A stretch of DNA of 29,245 nucleotides from Sphingomonadales bacterium. Its GTDB lineage: Bacteria > Pseudomonadota > Alphaproteobacteria > Sphingomonadales > Sphingomonadaceae. The notes under the pieces were generated by a model, which saw only the letters and a list, made by a program, of their open reading frames with translations, had not been told where the DNA came from and searched no databases. Shown piece by piece: positions 7,942 to 17,400 of the stretch. The stretch's first letter is position 1. Every line of letters starts with the position of its first letter. The position numbers were made by a program, and so were the translations under genes. The DNA is taken from NCBI GenBank assembly GCA_027489295.1, contig JAIYAA010000201.1, forward strand, positions 1-29,245, in the 5' to 3' direction.

Positions 7942-8430
7942 TCAGCTGCGTACGAAGAGATTGCGAAACCAGAGCGGCCCGCTTCGCTGCGCCGCGGCGC
8001 GCCAGTCATCCGCAACCTCTTCGGGATCGTAGCGGCGCGGGTCGAAAAGCTTGAGCCGCACGCCGCGATAGGCCGACGCATCATAGGTCACCAGCGTCAG
8101 CGCATGTTCGAGGGCGGTCGCCGCCATCAGCGCGTGGCGATCGCTCGCCAGCACCACCTGCCCACGCCGGCGCGCCACCGCCGTGTCGACCGGCAGGAGG
8201 TGCGAGCCGAACGCCGGGACCAGCTGGTCATCGATCCAGCGGCGAATCGCACCGGCAGCCTCACCGCGCGGCGCCCGGGCGGCAAGCGCCTCGATCTCGG
8301 TGAGCGCCAGCACCGAGAGGAACAGCTGCTCGCGCGGGACGCCGGCTGCCCAGGCCACCAGATTGGGATCTGCACCACCGCTGCGCGCCGTGCGCAGATC
8401 GAGCAGGACCGCCGTATCGAGCAGGTACAT
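7942..8430 (-). CDS. vapC: PIN-domain toxin, VapC family
   Basis: This 162-residue protein starts with MYLLDTAVLLDL, the typical PIN opening with D5. Further acidic residues are E45 (LTEIEAL) and D97 in SDRHALMAATALEHALTLVTYD, with D117 just after. PIN toxins are magnesium-dependent ribonucleases that cut tRNA, rRNA or mRNA. In most VapCs the last motif is TRN..DF. Here it reads TYDASAY, so the usual fourth acid is missing and D117 may substitute. The protein is longer than the usual 130-140 residues because of a C-terminal tail. Its ATG directly abuts the antitoxin's TGA (TGAATG), so it is translationally coupled. The family is secure, RNase activity is inferred. Confidence 0.88.
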   Translation of the reverse strand: MYLLDTAVLLDLRTARSGGADPNLVAWAAGVPREQLFLSVLALTEIEALAARAPRGEAAGAIRRWIDDQLVPAFGSHLLPVDTAVARRRGQVVLASDRHALMAATALEHALTLVTYDASAYRGVRLKLFDPRRYDPEEVADDWRAAAQRSGPLWFRNLFVRS

Positions 8431-8649
8431 TCACCAGCGGCCAGGCTGGAGGTCGACATCGAACGGCGTTGCAGCCGCCAGCGCATCGACGATGCTCTCG
8501 CGCTCCCCGCTGAACGCGCGGAAGCTGGCGATGCTCATCAGCACATGGGTGGGCTTGCCGCGATCGGTGACGAACACCGGTTCGGTACGGGCGAATCGCT
8601 TCGCCGCACTCACGTCCTGGTTGAATTCGCGGCTGGTGAGGACCTTCAT
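8431..8649 (-). CDS. Phd/YefM-type antitoxin
   Basis: The 72-residue protein MKVLTSREFNQDVSAAKRFA... continues with PVFVTDRGKPTHVLMSIASFRAF. This is the Phd/YefM pattern: an N-terminal ribbon-helix DNA-binding part with the RG.P..VL.S...F core, then a short acidic tail expected to wrap the toxin. A GGAGAG ribosome site precedes the ATG complementary to 8647-8649. It is the first gene of a two-gene operon with the PIN toxin and has no intergenic base. Antitoxins of this family repress their own promoter, which fits the palindromes just upstream. Confidence 0.88.
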   Translation of the reverse strand: MKVLTSREFNQDVSAAKRFARTEPVFVTDRGKPTHVLMSIASFRAFSGERESIVDALAAATPFDVDLQPGRW

Positions 8650-8672
8650 CGCCGGCTCTCCGTGCCAAAATG

Positions 8673-8701
8673 ATAGCGCTATGATGTAGGTACGTACCTA
8701 C
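8673..8701 (-). promoter_or_regulatory. Two palindromes upstream of the toxin-antitoxin operon
   Basis: A perfect 16-bp palindrome GTAGGTACGTACCTAC (8686-8701) and a 10-bp palindrome ATAGCGCTAT (8673-8682) lie 24-52 bp before the antitoxin start. They are likely the autoregulatory operators bound by the antitoxin or the complex. The motif itself is not one I can match to a studied operator. Confidence 0.7.
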
Positions 8702-8846
8702 CTTGTGGGACCGCTGCAACACTTTGGCGGCATCGCCTGGAAAAGTGCAGGAACGCGATCGATGGGCTCTTGCCCGAATGGCCGGGAGACGCTCGGTAGG
8801 GTGCCGCGCCGGTGCTGCAGATGCCGGGCGTACGAGGGGAACCCGA

Positions 8847-10211
8847 ATGAACGAGCTGCTGATCGGCGCCTGGCACGCGCTTACCGACGTCCTCAATCCG
8901 CATGGCCCCGCCGTACATGCCGCCAAGACCTATGCGCCGGGCGATTTCAGCATCCACTTCTTCCTCCAGCTCGCGATCATCCTGCTCGCCTGCCGGGTAG
9001 TCGGCTGGGCCGGGCAGAAATTCCTGAAGCAGCCGCAGGTGGTCGGCGAGATGATCGCCGGGGTGGTGCTCGGCCCCTCGCTGCTCGGGCTGGTCGCGCC
9101 CGATCTGCAGCTCGCGATTTTCCCCAGGGAAACACGCAATGTCCTCTACGCCGGCGCACAGCTGGGCGTCGGGCTCTACATGTTCATGGTCGGGCTGACG
9201 CTGCGGCTGGACCATTTCCGCTCGAAGGCGAAGAGCGCGGCAGGCGTGTCCGCCGCCGGCATCGCCGCGCCCTTCCTGCTCGCCGCACTGATCACGCCCT
9301 ATCTGCTGACCGTGCCGGGGCTTTTCACCGCCGGCATCAGCCAGGCAAACGCGACGCTGTTCATGGGCGCGTGCATCGCCCTCACCGCGTTCCCGATGCT
9401 CGCACGGATCATCAACGAGCGCGGCCTCGCCAATTCGGCGCTGGGCACGCTGTCGCTGACCGCGGGCGCGTTCGACGACGCCGCGTCGTGGTGCGTGCTG
9501 GCGATCGTGCTTGCGACCTTCGGTGCGGGGGCGGGGGTGGCCGTGCTCGCGATCGGCGGCGCGGTGCTCTATGCCGGCTTCATGCTGCTGTTCGGCCGCC
9601 GGCTGCTCGCGCCGCTGGGGCGGATCGTCGAGGCGCGCGGCGAGATGACCAGCGCGGTGCTCGCCGTCACGATGATGCTGTTCTGCATGTCGGCGTTCGT
9701 CATGGACGCGATCGGCATCCACGCGATCTTCGGCGGCTTCCTGATGGGCGTGTGCATGCCCCGCGGGCTGTTCGTCACCGAGCTGAAGCGCAAGGTGGAG
9801 CCGCTCGCGGTGGTGTTGCTGCTGCCGATGTTCTTCACCTATTCGGGGCTCAACACGCGGATGGACATGGTCAATTCCGCCTCGCTGCTGCTGATCGCGC
9901 TGGGCATTCTGGCGGTATCGGTGCTCGCCAAGTTCGGCGCCTGCTGGGCGGCGGCGCGGGTTGCCGGCGAAGACAATCGCACCGCGCTGGGCATCGGCGC
10001 ACTGATGAACTCGCGCGGGCTGATGGAGCTGATCATCATCAATATCGGCCTGCAAAAGGGCATCATCGGCCCGACGCTGTTCTCGATGCTGGTGCTGATG
10101 GCGATCGTCACCACCGTGATGGCAACCCCGCTGTTCGAAGCGGTCTATGGCCGCAAGGCGCGGGAAAGCGGCGAACTGGAAACGCTGGACGGGCAGCTCG
10201 CGACCGTCTGA
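8847..10211 (+). CDS. Cation/proton antiporter, CPA2 family
   Basis: The start at 8847 (MNELLIGAW) has GAGGGGA upstream. The open frame extends 48 codons further back, but that part is not protein-like. The 454-residue protein has about 12-13 hydrophobic segments. It carries QPQVVGEMIAGVVLGPSLLG, TAFPMLARIINERGLANS, and a GAFDDAASW motif with paired aspartates D210/D211 in the middle helix. This matches the ion-binding DD of electrogenic CPA2 exchangers such as NapA. SRGLMELIIINIGL near the C-terminus is also typical. There is no C-terminal RCK/TrkA-N domain, unlike KefB/KefC. It would exchange Na+ or K+ for H+ across the inner membrane. Which ion is not determined. It ends only 4 bp from the convergent halogenase stop. 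Confidence 0.93.
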   Translation: MNELLIGAWHALTDVLNPHGPAVHAAKTYAPGDFSIHFFLQLAIILLACRVVGWAGQKFLKQPQVVGEMIAGVVLGPSLLGLVAPDLQLAIFPRETRNVLYAGAQLGVGLYMFMVGLTLRLDHFRSKAKSAAGVSAAGIAAPFLLAALITPYLLTVPGLFTAGISQANATLFMGACIALTAFPMLARIINERGLANSALGTLSLTAGAFDDAASWCVLAIVLATFGAGAGVAVLAIGGAVLYAGFMLLFGRRLLAPLGRIVEARGEMTSAVLAVTMMLFCMSAFVMDAIGIHAIFGGFLMGVCMPRGLFVTELKRKVEPLAVVLLLPMFFTYSGLNTRMDMVNSASLLLIALGILAVSVLAKFGACWAAARVAGEDNRTALGIGALMNSRGLMELIIINIGLQKGIIGPTLFSMLVLMAIVTTVMATPLFEAVYGRKARESGELETLDGQLATV

Positions 10212-10215
10212 CCCC

Positions 10216-11742
10216 TCAGCCGGCAAGCTGGCGGATCAGCTCGCGGTGGCCGGGCAGATCCGCCACCGCCTGATCCCCGAAGCTGCGGATACGGGCGAAC
10301 TGGCGCGCGGCCGCCTCGGCATGGGGAAAGCCCTCCCGGGCGGCCGACAGATCGGTGCGAAAGTCCATCCCGTAGAGGATGTACTGGTAGTTGAAGAAGG
10401 CGAAGCTCTCCACATCGAGCAGGAAGTCGAACCGGCTCGGCGGGCGGTGGTGCCACTGCGCCAGCAGCGCCTTGAGCGTATCGGGGATCGTCGCCGGATC
10501 GCGATTGTCGCGCCAGAACGGCTCCTCGCGGCGGCTGAGGCAGTAATGGAGTTTCAGGAAGTCGACGATCCGCTCGTAGCGCGCGGTCATCAGCGTGTTG
10601 AACCGCGTGGCCGGCGCATCGATCGGGCCGGCATGGGGAAACAGCTCGGCGATCATCGCGGCGGCGGCTTCGATCAGCACCACGCCGGTGGCCTCGAGCG
10701 GCTCCAGGAACCCGCCCGCCAAGCCGACCGCCACGCAGTTCTTCACCCAGGGCGTGCGGCGGTAGCCGGGCTCGAAGCGGATCAGCCGCGCGTCGTGCGG
10801 CGCACCGTCCAGATGCGCATCGAGGATCTCCGCCGCCCGCGCATCGGACAGATGCGCCGAGGAATAGACGCAGCCGATACCGCGGGCATGCTGCAGCCCG
10901 ATGTCCCAGGTCCAGCCGCCCTCGTGCGCGGCGGCGACGGTGGTCGTCGCGATCGGCGCCTGCGGATCGGCATAGGGCAATTTGCAGGCGAGCGCCCGAT
11001 CGGTGAACAGCTGGTGCTGCACCGAGGTGAAGGGCGCGCCGAGCGCCTTGCCGATCAGCGCCGCGTCGAAGCCCGAACAGTCGATATAGAGATCGGCGGT
11101 GAGGCTGCCATGCTCGCGCGTCTCGATCCGGTCGATCGCGCCTTCGGCATCGGTATGCGCATCGAACGCCTCGCCCTCCAGATGGACGACGCCGAGTTCC
11201 ACCGCGCGATCACGCAGGAGTCCCGCCAGCCGCACGGCATCGAAATGATAGGCATAGGTGAGCGGGCCGCCGAAGCCCGTTTCCTCGGCGCGCTTCGGCG
11301 CCCGGCCGCGCGCGGCGACGCGGTTCTGGATCGTCATCGCCTCGGCAAAGGGGGGCCGCGTTCCCTCCGATTGGAGGAGCCAATAGGGCACCAGCCCCGC
11401 CCCTTCGGTGTGGAAGGGCGCCTCGAACGGGTGGAGGAAGCGGTGGCGGGTGCCATCGGCACGGGGCGCGTGCAGCCAGTCGTCGAAGCGGATGCCCTGC
11501 TTGAACGTGGCGGACGCATCGCGCACGAAGCTGCGCTCGTCGATGCCGAGGAATTGCAGCGTCTCGCGGATCGTCGGGAAACCGCCTTCGCCGACCCCGA
11601 CAATGCCCAGCGTCGGCGATTCCAGCAGCGTGATGGCGAAGCGACGCTGATGCGCAAGGTCGAGATGACGCGCGAGATAGGCAGCGGTCAGCCAGCCCGC
11701 CGTGCCGCCGCCCAGGATCAGGATCCGCCCCAAGGGAGTCAT
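10216..11742 (-). CDS. Tryptophan-halogenase family flavoprotein
   Basis: The start at 11742 follows AAGGA at good spacing and begins at the FAD-binding strand RILILGGGTAGWLTAAYLA. The 508-residue protein has the family features GVGEGGFPTI, catalytic Lys K81 in TFKQGIRFDDW (aligned by eye with K79 of PrnA) and Glu E350 in PLEATG (aligned with E346 of PrnA). The flavin-halogenase signature WxWxIP is altered to WTWDIG (residues 277-282). Such enzymes use reduced flavin, oxygen and halide to make HOCl or HOBr and halogenate aromatic substrates. Many sphingomonad and Caulobacter members lie next to TonB receptors or glycosidases, with unproven substrates. It is divergent from a GH27 gene. No flavin reductase is seen in the window. 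Confidence 0.9.
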   Translation of the reverse strand: MTPLGRILILGGGTAGWLTAAYLARHLDLAHQRRFAITLLESPTLGIVGVGEGGFPTIRETLQFLGIDERSFVRDASATFKQGIRFDDWLHAPRADGTRHRFLHPFEAPFHTEGAGLVPYWLLQSEGTRPPFAEAMTIQNRVAARGRAPKRAEETGFGGPLTYAYHFDAVRLAGLLRDRAVELGVVHLEGEAFDAHTDAEGAIDRIETREHGSLTADLYIDCSGFDAALIGKALGAPFTSVQHQLFTDRALACKLPYADPQAPIATTTVAAAHEGGWTWDIGLQHARGIGCVYSSAHLSDARAAEILDAHLDGAPHDARLIRFEPGYRRTPWVKNCVAVGLAGGFLEPLEATGVVLIEAAAAMIAELFPHAGPIDAPATRFNTLMTARYERIVDFLKLHYCLSRREEPFWRDNRDPATIPDTLKALLAQWHHRPPSRFDFLLDVESFAFFNYQYILYGMDFRTDLSAAREGFPHAEAAARQFARIRSFGDQAVADLPGHRELIRQLAG

Positions 11743-11857
11743 GGCATCCTTGCTAGGCCGGGGCGGAGGCCGGGGCAATGGTCGTACGCGGGGGAAAGCA
11801 TTTGCCTTGCGCGGTCCTGTCTGGTTAGTCCGACAAATAATTGAGGGGAGAATGGGC
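11743..11857. promoter_or_regulatory. Divergent promoter region between halogenase and GH27 genes
   Basis: The 115-bp spacer contains a weak 18-bp dyad at 11818-11835 (outer arms TGTC and GACA, internal mismatches) about 22 bp before the GH27 start. It also holds a tandem AGGCCGGGGC repeat (11755-11764, 11767-11776) close to the halogenase start. Neither matches a regulator I can name. Confidence 0.25.
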
Positions 11858-13753
11858 ATGGCGATCAGGACGTTGGCAAGCATGGCAGCGTTGCTGCTGG
11901 CATCGGCGAGCGTGCAGGCCGCGCCGCGCGATCCGCTCGCCCCCACCGGCCGCTGGTCCGCCAACACCGCCGGCCGCGCCGCGACGCCGCCGATGGGCTG
12001 GAACAGCTGGAACGCCTTCGCCACCGATGTCGACGAGGAGAAGGTTCTCGCCTCGGCGCAGAAGATCGTCGACACCGGCCTGGCCGCCAAGGGCTATCGC
12101 TTCGTCAACCTCGACGAAGGCTGGTGGGACCACCGCCGCGCCGATGGCCGGATGCTGGTGCGCGCGGACAAGTTCCCCTCGGCCCGCACCGCCGATGGCG
12201 CCACCTCGTTTCGGCCGTTCACCGATTGGCTGCACGCGATGGGGCTGAAGGCGGGGATCTACACCGATCTCGGCCGCAACACCTGCGCCCAGGCCTATGG
12301 TCCCAACGAGCCCAATCTGCCCCGCGGCAGCGTGCTCGAGCGCGAAGTGGGGCTCTATGGCCATATCGACCAGGACATCGCGCTCTATTTCGGCGACTGG
12401 GGCTTCGACTATATCAAGATCGATGGCTGCGGCCTGCGCGCCTATGGCGAGGACAGCGCGCTGGTCCGCGCCGGCCGCCACCGCGCGCTGGCGCCGCTGC
12501 TCGACCTGGACAGCATCAACCGCTCCAACATTCCCGCGGTCCGCGCGATGTTCGAACAGGTGAAGGCCGCGCTGGTGCGGGCGGACCCGGATGGCGACTA
12601 TCTGCTTTCGCTGTGCATCTGGGGATCGGCGGACGTTCGCAGCTGGGCCAAGGACATCGGCAACATCTCGCGCACCAGCGACGACATCACGCCGCACTGG
12701 ACCCGCCTGCTCACCAATTTCGACACCGCCGCACGGCGCCCGCTCTACGCCCATCCCGGCTCGTGGAACGACCCCGACATGCTGTTCATCGGCAAGGGCG
12801 AGTTCGACGCGAACCACCTGACCGAGGCGCGGTCGCACTTCGCGCTCTGGGCGATGGTTTCGGCTCCCCTGCTGATCGGCGCGGACCTGCGCACCACGCC
12901 GCAATCGCTGATGGACATCTTCGGCAATGCCGCGCTGATCGCGATCGACCAGGATCCCGCCGGCAACCAGGCCGTACTCGCCTTCGACAGCGACGACTTC
13001 CAGATCCTGGTGAAGACGCTGGCGGATGGCGACAAGGCCGTCGCGCTGTTCAACCGCAGCGCCGCGCCGACCGAGGCGATCCTCACCGCCCAGCACCTCA
13101 AGCTGCGCGACGACGCCGACATCGCCCTGACCGACCTGTGGAACGGCACCACCTCCCGCTTCCGGAAGGAGGGGCGCTTCACGCTCGCGCCGCACGAGAC
13201 CCGGGTCTTTCGCGCCAAGGGCCCGCGGCTGCTGGCGGACGGCTTCTATCTCTCCGAACTGCCGGGGATCGTGAACCCGGCGGTGGACGGCGTCCCCGCG
13301 CCGATGGCCGATCCGATGGTGCATCGCGCGGTTGTCGCCTGGACCGGCACCCATGGTGCCGGCCAGCGGCCGCTCTACGGTGGCTGGGGCGGCGCGCAGG
13401 CGGATGCGACGCCCTATGGCCGCGAGCTGGCGGTGGCGGGCAAGCACTTCACCGCCGGGTTGGGCGTGCTCGCCAATTCCCGGCTCGAGATTCGCAACCC
13501 GGCCTATCGCCAGCTGACCGTCTCTGTAGGCGTCGATGACTCGGCAACCGATGCGGCGCGCGGCGTGACCTTCGCCGTCTATGGCGATCGGCGCCTGCTC
13601 GCGACCAGCGCGCCCCTGCGCCGTGGGATGCCGGCGAAGTCGCTCACCGTGAACGTGGCCGGCGTGAAGATCGTCGAACTCGTCGCGCGCGCGGCCGGCA
13701 CTGGCAACGAGCGGCTGACGGTCGTCTGGGGCGATGCGGCCTATCTGCGCTGA
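11858..13753 (+). CDS. GH27 alpha-galactosidase with C-terminal NPCBM-like domain, secreted
   Basis: I prefer the ATG at 11858 over 11852 because the GAGGGGAG ribosome site (11843-11850) is at normal distance only from the second. The 631-residue protein has a signal peptide (residues 1-22, SVQA/AP), then a GH27 TIM barrel. Motifs are PPMGWNSWN, NLDEGWW, GIYTDLG, nucleophile D189 in DYIKIDGCG, SLCIWG, acid/base D275 or D276 in SRTSDDI, and GSWNDPDML. A beta-sandwich follows to about residue 480. The last ~130 residues (GWGGAQADATPYGRELAVAGKHFTAGLG...) look like an NPCBM carbohydrate-binding domain. It would remove terminal alpha-galactose from oligosaccharides or polysaccharides in the periplasm or outside. 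Some family members are alpha-N-acetylgalactosaminidases or beta-arabinopyranosidases, so exact substrate is inferred. Confidence 0.93.
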   Translation: MAIRTLASMAALLLASASVQAAPRDPLAPTGRWSANTAGRAATPPMGWNSWNAFATDVDEEKVLASAQKIVDTGLAAKGYRFVNLDEGWWDHRRADGRMLVRADKFPSARTADGATSFRPFTDWLHAMGLKAGIYTDLGRNTCAQAYGPNEPNLPRGSVLEREVGLYGHIDQDIALYFGDWGFDYIKIDGCGLRAYGEDSALVRAGRHRALAPLLDLDSINRSNIPAVRAMFEQVKAALVRADPDGDYLLSLCIWGSADVRSWAKDIGNISRTSDDITPHWTRLLTNFDTAARRPLYAHPGSWNDPDMLFIGKGEFDANHLTEARSHFALWAMVSAPLLIGADLRTTPQSLMDIFGNAALIAIDQDPAGNQAVLAFDSDDFQILVKTLADGDKAVALFNRSAAPTEAILTAQHLKLRDDADIALTDLWNGTTSRFRKEGRFTLAPHETRVFRAKGPRLLADGFYLSELPGIVNPAVDGVPAPMADPMVHRAVVAWTGTHGAGQRPLYGGWGGAQADATPYGRELAVAGKHFTAGLGVLANSRLEIRNPAYRQLTVSVGVDDSATDAARGVTFAVYGDRRLLATSAPLRRGMPAKSLTVNVAGVKIVELVARAAGTGNERLTVVWGDAAYLR

Positions 13754-13847
13754 TCAGAACGGTTGCGAAATCAACTGCTAAGCATCGACTGATGAGGCCG
13801 ACTGGCAGCGGCAGCCGCTTGTCTCTTCCCGGGATCACACATATCTT

Positions 13848-13872
13848 GGATCAGTTTCCGGGACAGGTCGTT
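13848..13872 (+). promoter_or_regulatory. Candidate EcfG-type (general stress response) promoter
   Basis: GGATC (13848-13852) and CGTT (13869-13872) are spaced by exactly 16 bp. The alphaproteobacterial EcfG consensus is GGAAC-N16/17-CGTT, so there is one mismatch in the -35. The start codon of the LOV gene is 28 bp further on. Blue-light LOV kinases and HWE kinases are known inputs to this pathway, which makes the placement meaningful. Confidence 0.4.
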
Positions 13873-13900
13873 CTGCTTCCCTGTTGAGGTTGGAGCATCC

Positions 13901-14461
13901 GTGACCCCCGTCGATCTACCCCAGGCATTGCGCGACTATTTCGAAAGCTCTCCTGTCGCACTATCGCTCGGCGAGGCGGCAGGCGACCACCCGTTGCTGC
14001 TCACCAACCAGCGCTTTCGCCATCTGACCGGCTATGCCAGCAGCGATGTCGTCGGCCGGAACTGCCGGGTCCTGCAGCGCGGCAGCGACAATCAGGAGGC
14101 GCGCATCCGCATCCGCGCCTTTCTCGGCGACGACGCGCAGAGCAGCGTCCGCACCGCGATCCTCAATTTCCGCAAGGACGGGACGCCGTTCGTCAACCTG
14201 CTCTACCTCTCGAAGCTGCGCGCGCTCACCGGGCAGGTACGCTATATCTTCGCCTCGCAGTTCGACATCAGCCGCACCCAGGCCGATCGGCTGGCGGAAT
14301 ATGACAGCGCGCTGCGGCAGACGATCGCGCGGCTCGCCCCTGTGGCCGCCGAAAGCGGCATCGCGGTGGAAGGCACGCTGATCACCATCGCCAATACCGC
14401 GGCGACGATCGCCCAGGCGAAGATGACGCTCTCCGACCTCGATACGAGCAGCTTCCTGTGA
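13901..14461 (+). CDS. Stand-alone LOV (light-oxygen-voltage) PAS photosensor
   Basis: The GTG at 13901 has TGGAG (13891-13895) upstream. The 186-residue protein is essentially one LOV domain (about residues 12-127) plus a helical C-terminal tail. The motif GRNCRVLQ holds C55, the cysteine that forms the flavin adduct under blue light. The other flavin contacts N89 (LNFRKDG), N99 (FVNLLYLS) and Q120 (ASQFDIS) are also present, as is NQRFRHLTGY near the start. All known LOV essentials are therefore kept. There is no kinase or DNA-binding output domain. The stop codon overlaps the start of the kinase gene (GTGA, 4 bp), so the two are translationally coupled and the LOV protein may act on that kinase. 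Confidence 0.92.
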   Translation: MTPVDLPQALRDYFESSPVALSLGEAAGDHPLLLTNQRFRHLTGYASSDVVGRNCRVLQRGSDNQEARIRIRAFLGDDAQSSVRTAILNFRKDGTPFVNLLYLSKLRALTGQVRYIFASQFDISRTQADRLAEYDSALRQTIARLAPVAAESGIAVEGTLITIANTAATIAQAKMTLSDLDTSSFL

Positions 14462-17400
14462 ACGCCCCGTTCGACGCCAAGAGCAGCACGCTTCCCGTGG
14501 TCGGCATCGGCGCTTCCGCCGGCGGGCTGGAGGCCTTGCGCGAAATGCTGGCCCCTGCCCGCGCGCCCACCGGCATGGCGTTCGTGATCGTCCAGCATCT
14601 CGATCCCAATCACGAGAGCATGCTAGCCCAGCTGCTCGATCGCCAGACCAATCTGGAGGTCCTCCAGTGCGAGGGCGGCGAGCGGATCGAGGCGGACAAG
14701 GTCTACATCATCCCGCCGGGTCACGGGCTCGCGATCCGCGACGGAACGCTGGAACTGACCGATTTCGCCCAACCGCGCGGCCTGCGCCGGCCGATCGACG
14801 ATTTCTTCCTGTCGCTCGCCGCCGACCAGCAGGGCAATGCCGCCTGCGTGATCCTTTCCGGCACCGGGGCCGACGGCACGATCGGACTGCGCGCGGTGAA
14901 GGAACATGGCGGCGTGTGCCTGGCACAGGCGCCCGAGAGCGCACGCTATGACGGCATGCCGCTTTCGGCGGTAGGGACCGGACTGGTCGATTTCGTCAAG
15001 GTACCGGGCGAGATGCTCGATTGCCTCCACGCCTTCTTCCATCGCAGCGGCGACGATACGCAGAGCGAAGAGGCCTCGCTGGTCGCCGACCATGTCGACG
15101 AGCTGTGCAAGGTGCTGCGCACCGCGGTGGGCCATGATTTTTCAGGCTACAAGCGCACGACGCTGGTCCGCCGGATCGAGCGGCGGATGCACGTGCTCGG
15201 CTTCACCAGCGGCGCCGCCTATCTCGCCCGCGCCAAGACCGATGCCGAGGAATGCGAGGCATTGTTCCGAGACCTGCTGATCAACGTCACCCGCTTCTTC
15301 CGCGACGCCGATCTGTTCGATCGGCTGCGCACGCAGGTGGTCGAGCCGCTGGTGCGCAGCTGGTCCGGCGAGGAGGATATTCGCGTCTGGATCCCGGGCT
15401 GCTCCTCGGGCGAGGAAGCGTACAGCATCGCGATGCTGTTCGCCGAAGCGTCCCGGAAACTGGGCATGCCGTCGACCGGCGTGCAGATCTTCGCGACCGA
15501 TATCGACGAGCAGATGCTCCAGATTGCCCGCAACGCCGCCTATCCCGCCTCGGCGCTGGTCGACCTGCCGCCGCCGATGCGCGAGCGCTACACGCTGCCC
15601 CATGCCGAGCGATTCCTGATCACGCCGCAGATCCGCGACATGATCCGCTTTTCCAACCACAGCCTGGTCAAGGACCCGCCCTTTTCGCGGATCGACCTGG
15701 TTTCGTGCCGAAACCTGCTGATCTATTTCGATGACGGCCTCCAGCAATCGGTGATGCCGCTGCTGCATTACGCGATCCGGCCCGAAGGCTATCTGTTCCT
15801 CGGCCCGTCGGAGAGCATCGGCCGGTTCGACCACCTGTTTCCCGCGCTCGACCACCAGGCCCGCATCTTCCAGCGCTCACCCGGCGCCCCCAACTACCCG
15901 ATCGACCTGCCGGGCAGCGCACGCGCGCGCAACCGCCGAGAGGATCGGCAAGAGCGCCACTCCGGTCGCGTGGGTGCCGAGGAAACGGCGGCGGTGCGCC
16001 GCCTGGTCGATCGCTACGCGCCGGCCAGCCTAGTGCTCGATCAGGAGGGGGTGATCATCGCTGCCTATGGCCGGCTTGGGCGCTATTTCGATTTCCCGGT
16101 GACGCGCACCGGCGGGTCGAGCGCGATCGGCCTGGCTCGGCCGGGCCTGCGCAATGTGCTGGGGCCGCTGCTGCGCGCGGCGCGCGACCAGCGCAAGCGG
16201 GTGGTCGCGCGCGATGTGGCGGTGGAATCCGAATATGGCAGCCAGCAGATCGATGTGGTGTGCGATCCGCTGCCCGACGGCACGCTGCTGTTCGTGTTCC
16301 GCGAGACCGCGGCGTTCCGCCCCGCACTCGACGAGGATGCGACCGAACTCGATGCCAGCGACGACCATCTCGACGCGTTGGAAGACGAGCTGCGCGTCAC
16401 CCGCCACCGGCTGCGCACGACCGTCGAGGAACTGGAGACCGCGAACGAGGAGCTGAAGAGCTCGAACGAAGAAATGATGTCGATGAACGAGGAGCTCCAA
16501 TCGACCAACGAGGAGCTGTCCACGGTCAACGACGAGCTGAAGAGCAAGGTTGATCAGCTGACCGTCGCCAATTCGGACCTGCGCAACTTCTTCGAATCGA
16601 CCGATCTGGCGGTGGTCGTGCTCGATGCCGAGCTGCGCATCCGCAGCTTCACCGAAGCCGCGACGGCGCTGTTCCCGCTGCAGCCGAGCGATCGCGGCCG
16701 GCCGCTCGCCGACGTCGCCAGCCGCCTCTCGGGGAGCGACTATCTGGCCGATGCCCGCGCGGTGATCGCGGGCGAGGGCCCGCTCCAGCGCCGGGTGAGC
16801 ACCCAGGACGGCAGCCGCACCCTGTCGATGCGCACCCTGCCCTATCGCGCGCAGAACGGCACGACCGACGGCGCGACGCTGGTGCTGACCGACATCACCG
16901 ACGCGCTGTCGCTGGAGCGCGCGCTGGCGGCCGAGCGCGAGCGTCTCGACATGGCGATCCGCGCGGGCGGCATCGCGGTGTGGGAATATCGCGTCGACAC
17001 CGGCGAGACACTGGTCGACGATCATGCGCGCAGCGTGCTGGGCATCGACCCCGGCGTTCCCACCGACGATCCCGACGCGCGGCTGGAGCGCCTGCTTCCG
17101 GAGGACCGCGGCCTCTTCAAGGCCGAATTGGCGCGCGTGATCGACGAGGGCGGCGATGTCGAGATCAGCTACCGCATCGCCGATGGCGACGGGGTGCGGC
17201 GCATCAAGACCTTCGGGCGCATGGTGAGCGATGCCGATCCGCGTCGGCTGGTCGGCGTCTCGATCGACGTCACCCCCGAATACAAGCTGGCGGAAACCCG
17301 CGAGCTGATGCTGCGCGAGATGAACCACCGGGTGAAGAATCTCTTCGCCATCGTCAGCGGCATGATCTCGGCCGGCGCGCGCAGCCACAACGAGGTCGGA

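Noticed and set aside
8703..8846. N-terminal extension of the antiporter by 48 codons
   Set aside because: The extension is Arg/Cys-rich and unlike a membrane protein start. The ATG at 8847 has a good ribosome site.
11755..11776. Tandem AGGCCGGGGC repeat
   Set aside because: Short, GC-only and low in complexity, so expected by chance in this background.
10147..11844. 565-codon plus-strand frame across the halogenase gene
   Set aside because: The halogenase on the minus strand is unmistakable. The plus frame is Arg/Gly/Glu-rich shadow sequence.
11825..13447. 540-codon minus-strand frame across the GH27 gene
   Set aside because: Antisense shadow of a gene with complete GH27 motifs.
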